This document shows, in pieces, positions 1 through 6,441 of a stretch of DNA of 31,627 nucleotides. Source of the stretch: DATLXH01 sp035576005 (GTDB lineage Bacteria > Acidobacteriota > Thermoanaerobaculia > Gp7-AA8). The position numbers were made by a program, and so were the translations under genes. The number at the start of each line of letters is the position of its first letter. The stretch's first letter is position 1. Under the pieces are notes generated by a model. It was given only the letters and a program-made list of their open reading frames with translations. It did no database searches and was not told the origin of the DNA. The stretch is from contig DATLXH010000164.1 of the NCBI GenBank assembly GCA_035576005.1, positions 1 through 31,627 on the forward strand, in the 5' to 3' direction.

Positions 1-136
1 GGCCTGGATGCGAGGCGCACGACGATTTTGCGAGAAAGGCATAGTCGACACTATGTCAAGGAGCGAAATTGCCGTGTAACGAACGAGACAGGCCGCTATC
101 CGTCGTCTCGCGGCGAAGGTCTGTGAGAAATGCGGG
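1..136 (+). repeat. Foldback repeat element A, copy 1 (truncated by window start)
   Basis: This is the right three quarters of a dispersed palindromic element whose near-complete form lies at 31452-31627. It carries the central hairpin CATAGT-CGAC-ACTATG at about 39-54 and the right terminal inverted repeat ending GAGAAATGCGGG at 136. It differs from the copy at the window end by about nine substitutions over roughly 134 bases, so it is a diverged copy rather than the same locus. No coding sequence is convincing inside it. Confidence 0.85.
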
Positions 137-167
137 TTAACATGATTCAGGAAACGAATCGCTGAAC

Positions 168-425
168 ATGGGCGTGCTTACCTGGGTCGTTAGTGCACTA
201 CTGGCCGCTCTCCTCTGCCGCCTGGTCCCAGCGGGACGGCCATTGAGACGACTCGGCGAATTCGTCGTCGCCTGCGTCGTTGCAACTATGGCAGGGCTGC
301 TGGCTACCGCACTGGACTTCGCGGGCTGGAACGAGCCGGACTGGCGCGCCGCTCTCTTCTGCTTTCTGTGTGCGCTCGCCGCCGTCGGAATTTTGCGAAT
401 GACGAAGATCCATTTCTCCGTGTAG
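168..425 (+). CDS. small membrane protein, three predicted TM segments
   Basis: This 85-residue protein consists almost wholly of three hydrophobic stretches, at about residues 3-21, 29-50 and 61-78. Short basic loops (RPLRR, RMTK) separate or follow them. I do not recognise the family; the size and topology resemble small YeaQ/GlsB-type or phage-holin-like membrane proteins, but no diagnostic motif is visible. The ATG at 168 has a weak AGGAAA about 14 bases upstream. The gene begins 31 bases after repeat element A. Its TAG stop at 423-425 lies inside the first arm of repeat element C, so the last codons may have been set by the repeat's arrival. Codon content and the clean hydrophobic pattern favour a real gene, but short ORFs beside repeats can be spurious. 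Confidence 0.5.
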   Translation: MGVLTWVVSALLAALLCRLVPAGRPLRRLGEFVVACVVATMAGLLATALDFAGWNEPDWRAALFCFLCALAAVGILRMTKIHFSV

Positions 426-514
426 CGAAGGCGTCCCGCCTGCCTTTCGTCTCTCCTTCCTACCAGCGAGAGTTCCAATCACTGCCCAAAGGCAGGCCGG
501 ACGCCTGCGCTACA
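421..514. repeat. Inverted-repeat element C (27-bp arms)
   Basis: Arms at 421-447 and 488-514 are inverted copies of each other with 25 of 27 positions matching. The core of the left arm reads GGCGTCCCGCCTGCCTTT and that of the right arm reads AAAGGCAGGCCGGACGCC. The 40-base spacer holds no gene. The arms could form a long hairpin between the small membrane gene and the helicase gene, and could act as a terminator or nonautonomous mobile element. No T-run follows either arm. Confidence 0.75.
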
Positions 515-576
515 CGAAAAGGGATCGGTGACTTCATGAATCGACAATTCCCTCACGTTCCATGCACACTTAGCTC

Positions 577-2682
577 GTGGCGAAGATCCGCAAGTATCAC
601 CTCAAGAAACCGGCCCGCTCGCGAGCCTACAGCGTCAACTACGCCAGCGAGCTCAACGAGCAGCAGCTCGAAGTGGTCGAGGCCGCTGGTGGCCCGATGC
701 TGGTCATCGCTGGCGCCGGTAGCGGCAAGACTCGCGCACTCACCTATCGCGTCTCCCGGCTGATCGAGGACGGCGTCAATCCCTCCGACATCCTCCTTCT
801 TACCTTCACCAACAAGGCTTCGCGGGAAATGCTCAGTCGCGTGGAAGAGCTCGTGACGGTTGATACGCGCCAGATCTGGGGAGGCACCTTCCACTCAGTC
901 GGGAACCGCTTGCTGCGACGCTACACAGAAGTCCTCGGGTACCGATCCAACTTCTCGATTCTCGATCAGGAAGACGCGAAGGAGATGATGGAGTCTGCAA
1001 TTTCCGCAAGCATCGCGGAAACGCTCGTCAAACGGTTCCCGAAGGGCGACGTCCTGCTCGACATCCACTCGTTTTTGTCAAACACGAATACCCCGCTCGA
1101 GCTTCAACTCGAAGAGAACTATCCCCACTTCGCAATCTACGCTGAGGAGATCAGGGATGTATTTCGTCACTATGGCCAAAGAAAACGGGACGCGAACGTG
1201 ATGGACTTCGACGATCTTCTTCTCAACTGGAAGAAGATCCTCGATGAACATCCCGAAGTCGGCGATCCGCTCCGAATGCGCTTTCGTCACATCCTGGTCG
1301 ATGAGTATCAGGACACGAACAAGCTTCAGGCCGACATTGTCGACTCGATGGCATCAGTGCGGCGCAACGTGATGGTCGTTGGCGACGACGCTCAATCGAT
1401 TTATTCGTTTCGAGGAGCGTCATTCGAGAACATCATCACCTTTCCGCTCCGCTTCCCCGATGCCGTGATCCATAAACTCGAGCTCAATTACCGATCGACG
1501 CCGCAGATCCTTTCTCTCGCGAACGCGGCGATCGCGAACAACCGGTTTCAGTTCCGTAAAGAACTGCAATCGTCCCGCGGGGATGGTCCCGATCCCGCCC
1601 TCGTCGGCGTTGACGACGTCTACGAGCAGGCCAGCTTCGTGGCGCAACGAATTCTCGAACTGCGCGACGAAGGCGAAAAGCTCGGTGACATGGCTGTGCT
1701 GTACCGCTCGCACTATCAGTCGCTGGAGCTGCAGATCGAGCTGACAAAGCGGCTGATCCCGTACGAGATCCGCTCCGGCGTGCGCTTTTTCGAACAGGCA
1801 CACATCAAGGACGTAATCGCCTATCTGAAAATCGTAACGAACAGTCGCGATGAGCTCTCGTGGAAGCGTGCGATGAAGCTCTACCCCAAGATCGGAGAGA
1901 AAATCGCAGCGGAAGTCTGGGCGGCGATCGGCAAATCCGTGGATCCGCTCGAGCGTTTCCTCGCCGGAGGCCTCGAGGTCAAGGGTCGCGCTGCGTCAGG
2001 GAGCATCGATTCCCTCCGCTCGACGCTGAGACTCCTGGCGAGCGAAGCGATCAAACGAAATCCTGCCGAGTCGATCCGGATCATCATGGACAACGGTTAC
2101 GCCGACTACGTCCGGAGCAAGTTCCCCAATGCGTCGGCCCGTCTCGATGACCTCGAGCAACTCTCCCAGTACGCGCTCCGTTACGACGATGTCGTGACGT
2201 TCCTCGAGGAGGTTGCGCTCGCCAATCCGATTTCTGGAGAGGATGTGGCAGCCGTTGGACCAGAAGATGAGAAAGTCGTGCTCTCCTCGATCCATCAGTC
2301 GAAAGGTCTCGAGTGGCGAATCGTTTTCATCATCTGGTTATCCGAGGGGAGGTTCCCCTCGGCGCGGGCGATGAGAGTCCCGGGCGGAATCATCCGGTTC
2401 ACACCGAGCACGGTCCCGGCCTCACTGGCATTGCCGGGATTGATCGAAGAAGGGATCGAGGGCGGAAGCGATCCCGAGGTTCCACGCGAGATCGTGATTC
2501 CAGGTGAAGAGGAAGAGCGCCGGCTCTTTTACGTCGGCGTGACACGAGCCCAGCAGGAGCTTTATCTCGTGTTTCCTGTCATGGCGCGTGACCGCAATCA
2601 GATGGATGTCCTCATGGAGCCCTCGCGATTCCTCCGCGAGCTCGATGGTGATCTGTATGAAAAGTGGATCATCGGAGAGTAG
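577..2682 (+). CDS. ATP-dependent DNA helicase, UvrD/PcrA/Rep family (SF1A)
   Basis: This 701-residue 3'-5' DNA helicase carries all the expected SF1A motifs. In order they are the Q motif (LNEQQLEVV, 26-34), Walker A AGAGSGKT (45-52), motif Ia TFTNKAS (76-82), Walker B DEYQDT (242-247), motif III GDDAQSIYSFRG from 269, motif IV LNYRST, motif V HQSKGLEW from 573 and motif VI YVGVTRA (652-658) with its arginine finger. Family members unwind DNA in repair and replication restart. The length is typical for PcrA/UvrD, and there is no C-terminal nuclease domain, which argues against AddA/RecB. The GTG at 577 is the first start after an in-frame TAG at 571, but it has no clear ribosome binding site. 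It appears monocistronic, with a repeat upstream and a convergent gene downstream. The exact paralogue (uvrD, pcrA or rep) cannot be settled by eye. Confidence 0.95.
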   Translation: MAKIRKYHLKKPARSRAYSVNYASELNEQQLEVVEAAGGPMLVIAGAGSGKTRALTYRVSRLIEDGVNPSDILLLTFTNKASREMLSRVEELVTVDTRQIWGGTFHSVGNRLLRRYTEVLGYRSNFSILDQEDAKEMMESAISASIAETLVKRFPKGDVLLDIHSFLSNTNTPLELQLEENYPHFAIYAEEIRDVFRHYGQRKRDANVMDFDDLLLNWKKILDEHPEVGDPLRMRFRHILVDEYQDTNKLQADIVDSMASVRRNVMVVGDDAQSIYSFRGASFENIITFPLRFPDAVIHKLELNYRSTPQILSLANAAIANNRFQFRKELQSSRGDGPDPALVGVDDVYEQASFVAQRILELRDEGEKLGDMAVLYRSHYQSLELQIELTKRLIPYEIRSGVRFFEQAHIKDVIAYLKIVTNSRDELSWKRAMKLYPKIGEKIAAEVWAAIGKSVDPLERFLAGGLEVKGRAASGSIDSLRSTLRLLASEAIKRNPAESIRIIMDNGYADYVRSKFPNASARLDDLEQLSQYALRYDDVVTFLEEVALANPISGEDVAAVGPEDEKVVLSSIHQSKGLEWRIVFIIWLSEGRFPSARAMRVPGGIIRFTPSTVPASLALPGLIEEGIEGGSDPEVPREIVIPGEEEERRLFYVGVTRAQQELYLVFPVMARDRNQMDVLMEPSRFLRELDGDLYEKWIIGE

Positions 2683-2701
2683 GGCCACGCGTTAGCCCGC
2701 A

Positions 2702-2727
2702 AGGGGCGAGACCTCGTTCGCGCCCCT
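2702..2727 (+). terminator. possible weak terminator hairpin after the helicase gene
   Basis: AGGGGCG (2702-2708) pairs with CGCCCCT (2721-2727) across a 12-base loop, 19 bases after the helicase stop. There is no T-run, so intrinsic termination is doubtful. It sits between convergent genes, where a bidirectional structure would be useful. Confidence 0.25.
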
Positions 2728-2824
2728 GACATTCACAGACAGTCGTCATCGCCTCACCAGAAAGCCTTACGCTGTTCTCCCGCCAAACATGACACTCCCT
2801 GCAGGTTCGCCATCGTCCCTAACG

Positions 2825-3766
2825 TCAGTGCGGACCTCCCTGAAACAGCTTCTCCCCTGCCGGGATCTCGATCGGTAATCGGTTCTGGAGGGGTGGAAGC
2901 GGACAGGTGGCGAACGGTGTGAAAGCGCAGGGAGGGTTGTAGGACTTGTTGAAGTTCATCTGCACCTTGCCGCCCTTGTCGGGCATTGACGCATAGAGAT
3001 AGCGTCCCGCGCCGTAGGTGGAGCGGCCACTCGTCGCATCTTTGAAGATGATGAACAATTCGTCCGAGCCCTCCTCGGTGACGGGATCGAGGGTGAGTTG
3101 CCGGCCGTTGATCGCAAACTTCAGCTGACCGGGAGAACGCATGGTCTCAACGATTCCAATGATGTTGAGAATCGGAATCTCTTTGGGCGGATTGTAGGGC
3201 TCGAATGTCGCCTCGACATTCCATCGGGGATCGACTGGAAACATCTCGATGCCTTTGAAGCTCTTGCGCGCGTTACTTTCCGTGTCCTTTACGCGCACCC
3301 CGATCCGATCGCCTCGCTCGATCAGGTAAAAACTAACGGGACCTGATCGAAGAATCGTCGGTTCGTCCTTCTTGTCCGATACCAGAACCATCGACTGAAC
3401 GGGCTTGTCTTTTACGCTGATCCCGGAATCGCCCGCAGGCTCGAAGCGCACCTCGTCACCGCGCCTCCGCATCACTCCGGCCGTTGACGCTCCCCTGGGA
3501 AGCAGCACTTCGCTTCCCGGCGCGCTACCGACCCGGTTGGCTCCTTCCTCGAGCCAGTAGAGACCGGCAAGCGTGAGCCATCCATCGTCCGCCGCGAGGC
3601 GACTCAGCCTCTTCGCGCGCCAGGTCTCGACGTCGTCTGCGAGGGAAGGAGTCTGAACTCCCGGAGCCGCTCTCTCAGACGAACCGGTTGGACCTTTCCC
3701 ACAAGCGGAGGTCAGCAGCGCCATCCCCAGAGTGAGCACGCATACGCGCGCGAGGAAGAAATTCAT
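2825..3766 (-). CDS. DUF1684 family lipoprotein
   Basis: This 313-residue protein begins with a lipoprotein signal peptide: a basic residue, a hydrophobic core, then TSAC with the lipidated cysteine at residue 22. The mature part matches DUF1684, with the opening DGWLTLAGLYWLEEG, central FPVDPRW, YGAGRYLY, and the C-terminal motif FNKSYNPPCAF followed by a Pro/Leu-rich segment. The family's biochemical role is unknown, and it is common as an envelope protein. The ATG at 3766 was chosen because AGGAG lies 7 bases upstream and the signal peptide starts there; an upstream in-frame start at 3895 would run into the divergent sigma-factor gene. It is transcribed divergently from the ECF sigma factor with 106 bases between the starts, so the two may share control, but this is inference. 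Confidence 0.92.
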   Translation of the reverse strand: MNFFLARVCVLTLGMALLTSACGKGPTGSSERAAPGVQTPSLADDVETWRAKRLSRLAADDGWLTLAGLYWLEEGANRVGSAPGSEVLLPRGASTAGVMRRRGDEVRFEPAGDSGISVKDKPVQSMVLVSDKKDEPTILRSGPVSFYLIERGDRIGVRVKDTESNARKSFKGIEMFPVDPRWNVEATFEPYNPPKEIPILNIIGIVETMRSPGQLKFAINGRQLTLDPVTEEGSDELFIIFKDATSGRSTYGAGRYLYASMPDKGGKVQMNFNKSYNPPCAFTPFATCPLPPLQNRLPIEIPAGEKLFQGGPH

Positions 3767-3872
3767 TGTTTTGCTCCTGTCTACGGCTGAACGGTTTCTT
3801 TTTCTCATGGTTGCGTGTCCAATGATCGTGACGCATGGTTCGCCTGCTCTCGCCACGGACGGATTCAATCCG

Positions 3873-4430
3873 ATGACGGCACGCTCGTTCGACAACGAGC
3901 GCGCGCTCCTGGATGCTGCCCGGCTGGGTGACCGCGAGGCAGCTGAACAGCTGCTTGAAGAGAGTTACCGAGGCGTTTATGCCGCACTGTTCCGACTTTG
4001 TGGAGGGAATGCAGATCTAGCCGGCGATCTCACACAGGATTCATTCCAGAAGGCATGGCAATCGATTCACCGATTCGACGGCCGGTCAAAGTTCTCAACG
4101 TGGCTCTACCGCATCGCGTACACCACATTTCTGAATCACGTCCGAACTCCTCCGCGAACAGTCGAGTGGGACGAACAGATGAACGGGGCCCGCGATCCGC
4201 GCCCTGCCGTGGAAGAGACTCTCGCGGCGCGCCAGGGGGGCGACGAATTGCGCGTCGCTGTTCTACGACTGCCTGAGGATCTCCGCTTCACGATCACTGC
4301 GCATTTCTGGGCGGAGCTCTCAATCAACGAGATCGCTGAGATTGAAAACGTAACGTCAGTAGCGATTCGAAAGCGGTTGAGGAAGGCGTATCTCCTGCTC
4401 GAATCGATTGGCAAAAGGGACCCATCATGA
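3873..4430 (+). CDS. ECF-type RNA polymerase sigma factor
   Basis: This 185-residue sigma-70 family factor shows region 2 (about residues 25-93; LTQDSFQKAW, then FSTWLYRIAY) and region 4 (about 128-180; LPEDLRFTI, then the helix-turn-helix containing ELSINEIAEI and VAIRKRLRKAY). There is no region 1 or 3, the normal ECF layout. I chose ATG 3873, giving an ordinary ECF N terminus. Upstream in-frame starts at 3807 and 3732 would add an unrelated tail or overlap the divergent gene, but the ribosome binding site is weak, so the start is uncertain. Its TGA stop overlaps the ATG of the next gene by 4 bases (ATGA), implying translational coupling to a membrane partner that may act as its anti-sigma regulator. 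The ECF subgroup is not assigned. Confidence 0.93.
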   Translation: MTARSFDNERALLDAARLGDREAAEQLLEESYRGVYAALFRLCGGNADLAGDLTQDSFQKAWQSIHRFDGRSKFSTWLYRIAYTTFLNHVRTPPRTVEWDEQMNGARDPRPAVEETLAARQGGDELRVAVLRLPEDLRFTITAHFWAELSINEIAEIENVTSVAIRKRLRKAYLLLESIGKRDPS

Positions 4431-6037
4431 ACGACGAGACTCACTCAGACCTTCGGCGGCGACTTGCCCCTGGTCCGACGCCGCCACCCCCTGCCGATCT
4501 GCTTGCCCGGCTCAAGAGGGACATACCGTCCCACCTGGCCGCCGCGCCCGTCGCCGCCGTGGAGCCGGGACCATCGCGTCAGTCGCTCTGGGCAATCGCA
4601 GCCTCGCTGATCCTCCTGGTGAACCTTGCCTACTTCGGCCCCAGATTTCTCATGAGAGATTATCGCTTCTCGACCGCGAGCGAAGCAGAGTCCGCGCAAC
4701 CGGCAGTCGAACCCGCTTCCTTTCCCGACGGTTTCGGAGGGAGCCGCACCTCGTTCCCGGCTGACCCTCCGCATTCAGCGCCTCCTTTTCCGCCGGCAAT
4801 GGCTCCGCCCCCGCCACCGCCCTCGATTGCGGTGAAGAACACCAATCCGTCACGCTCAGACGACGCGGGCTCGACTGCTTCCAACTTGTCAGATGCCGCA
4901 GCAGAGGAACAACAGATTGCCACGACCGAAAGCGATGCTGCTCTGACGATTGGCGACGAAGCGCCATCCTTCGACCTCGGGAGCGCTGCCGATCCAAACG
5001 TGCGAGCTCAGGAGGCGTCGGCAAAAAGCGCCGGGCCGACTGCCGAAGTCCGGCCACGCCTGTCCACCGCTCAAGCCGCTACCCGACCCTCTGCTGGCGA
5101 CGCGCGCGCGGAGGCCATCACGATCACGGCAAGCGCGCCGGCCGTGCCATCGCCTCCAGTTGCACCCGGCCTTCCGCCTCCAGATGAAGAAGCGTCGCCA
5201 ATTGTTAGACCGCAGAGAAGCGGGTTCGCGGTACCGGCGCGCGGGTTCGTCGATGCCTCGCGATTTCCCACATCGCGCTTCGGACTCTCGAGCAATGCAG
5301 GATCCTTTCGCATCCTCGAGGAAGCGCTTCGTTCCGGCCATCTGCCCGACCGCGACTCGATCCGCGTCGAAGAGTTGATCAATCACTTCGACTTCGGCGA
5401 TGCGGCCCCCCAGTCCGGGAGCGACTTTGCCATTGCGATCGATGGTGGCACGGCACCGAACCTCACTCGGAACGCGATCCATCTTGTTCGTATCGGAGTC
5501 AGAGCCCGCGAGTCGAAGTCGCCCGGGAACAATCTCTCGCGTGACGGCCGGGTAGTGGCCAAGGATGCGAGGGGTCAGGTGACTTTCAACCCTGATGTGG
5601 TCGCTCAGTACAGGCTGGTGGGCTATGAAGGCCGGGAGATACAGCAAGCCGGAGTCACAATCTATTCAGGTCACGCGGTCTCTGCTCTTTATGAGCTCCG
5701 ATTGAAAAGAGCGCCTCAATCAATGAATCCGAACGCGTCGGTAGGAAAGATCCTGTTGCGCTACCGCGACGCTGATGGGCTCGGGGAAAAGCTGGTCGCA
5801 CGATCGATCGAGCTTTCATCGGTTGCTCCTGCCTGGCGTGACTCCTCCCCCGCGCTCAGACTGGCATGGCTCATCGCTCAACTCGGCGAAGCCGTGAAGA
5901 GATCAGGATCGCAACGTCTCCTCCCGACCAGCGAACTGGCTTTGCAGATCGATGCACTGAGACGCAGCTTCCCTGGAGATCGAGCGGTAGAGGATCTGGC
6001 TCAAATGGCGGAACGAATAGCGGGGTTTCGTCCGTGA
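4427..6037 (+). CDS. membrane-anchored YfbK-like protein lacking its VWA domain; putative anti-sigma partner
   Basis: This 536-residue protein has an N-terminal cytoplasmic segment of about 50 residues, one TM helix (about 53-71), a long Pro/Ala/Ser-rich linker (about 85-265), then a C-terminal part resembling E. coli YfbK-type proteins. Residues about 282-322 match the N-terminal YfbK domain (RIRVEELINHFDF-like: SIRVEELINHFDF at 311-323). Residues about 374-430 match the DUF3520-type C-terminal domain (VVAKD, VTFNPDVVAQYRLVGYE, SGHAVSALYEL). The roughly 170-residue von Willebrand A domain normally between them, with its DxSxS metal site, is absent: SPGNNLS (365-371) runs straight into RDGRVVAKD. 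The frame is intact, so this looks like a clean domain loss rather than decay. The ATG at 4427 overlaps the sigma-factor stop. The topology and coupling suggest a sigma regulator; this is inference, and no zinc-binding anti-sigma motif is visible. Confidence 0.8.
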   Translation: MNDETHSDLRRRLAPGPTPPPPADLLARLKRDIPSHLAAAPVAAVEPGPSRQSLWAIAASLILLVNLAYFGPRFLMRDYRFSTASEAESAQPAVEPASFPDGFGGSRTSFPADPPHSAPPFPPAMAPPPPPPSIAVKNTNPSRSDDAGSTASNLSDAAAEEQQIATTESDAALTIGDEAPSFDLGSAADPNVRAQEASAKSAGPTAEVRPRLSTAQAATRPSAGDARAEAITITASAPAVPSPPVAPGLPPPDEEASPIVRPQRSGFAVPARGFVDASRFPTSRFGLSSNAGSFRILEEALRSGHLPDRDSIRVEELINHFDFGDAAPQSGSDFAIAIDGGTAPNLTRNAIHLVRIGVRARESKSPGNNLSRDGRVVAKDARGQVTFNPDVVAQYRLVGYEGREIQQAGVTIYSGHAVSALYELRLKRAPQSMNPNASVGKILLRYRDADGLGEKLVARSIELSSVAPAWRDSSPALRLAWLIAQLGEAVKRSGSQRLLPTSELALQIDALRRSFPGDRAVEDLAQMAERIAGFRP

Positions 6038-6052
6038 GGCTCAGCCGTCAGG

Positions 6053-6339
6053 CCCGCATTTCTCACAGACCTTTGCCGTGAGACGGCGGAGAGTGGCTTG
6101 GATGCGAGGGGCACGGCGATTTTGCGACGAAGGCATAGTCGACACTATGTTGAGAGCAACCGGGGCGGGTGTAGGGACGCAGGGCCTGCGTCCGGTACCC
6201 AGACATTCGCATCAGGAATTCTGCATCCCGGCATGAACCCTCGTCCAAAGCGATGGCCGCCGGCAATCTTCTCGGTCAGGGACAGGGTACCGGACGCACG
6301 CCGTGCGTCCCTGAACTCGTCTTTTGTGAGAAATGCGGG
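6053..6339 (+). repeat. Composite repeat A+B, copy 2
   Basis: The left half of element A (terminus at 6053, central hairpin near 6133-6148) is followed not by A's right half but by element B. B contains two 28-base inverted arms at 6173-6200 and 6285-6312 with 26 of 28 positions paired. Each arm is itself a hairpin: GGACGCAG/CTGCGTCC at 6175-6193 and GGACGCAC/GTGCGTCC at 6292-6310. The unit closes with A's right terminus, TGTGAGAAATGCGGG, at 6325-6339. The same A-left plus B arrangement recurs at 9575-9833. Confidence 0.85.
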
Positions 6340-6348
6340 CGCGTGAGG

Positions 6349-6404
6349 GACAGACAAGAGTGTCTGTCGTACATGCGCGTGCAGGACAGACACTCCTGTC
6401 TGTC
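6349..6404. repeat. Paired hairpin repeat element D
   Basis: Two 20-base hairpins lie in tandem: GACAGACA-AGAG-TGTCTGTC at 6349-6368 and GACAGACA-CTCC-TGTCTGTC at 6385-6404. They are inverted copies of each other with one mismatch, separated by 16 bases, like a REP/BIME pair. A third copy with the same CTCC loop and the same following TCACGCG is at 17143-17160. The pair lies just beyond the stop codon of the hybrid kinase and may act as a transcription barrier. Confidence 0.75.
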
Positions 6405-6441
6405 ACGCGACAACGCTCCTACCAGCTGATCGGGGCGGACC

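Larger units (their letters stand above)
6038..6441. other. gene-free stretch made of palindromic repeats
   Basis: About 400 bases separate the YfbK-like gene from the convergent kinase gene. Nearly all is repeat: composite element A/B at 6053-6339 and the paired element D hairpins at 6349-6404. Open frames here are shared only with the other repeat copy near 9.6 kb and have repetitive Arg-rich translations, so I see no gene. Confidence 0.8.

Noticed and set aside
3732..3872. N-terminal extension of the sigma factor
   Set aside because: It overlaps the 5' end of the divergent lipoprotein gene, and the added residues do not resemble sigma region 2.
6098..6346. 82-residue frame in repeat copy 2 and similar frames near 9644-9931
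   Set aside because: They lie wholly in the repeats, are similar only because the repeats are, and have Arg-rich low-complexity translations typical of spurious frames.
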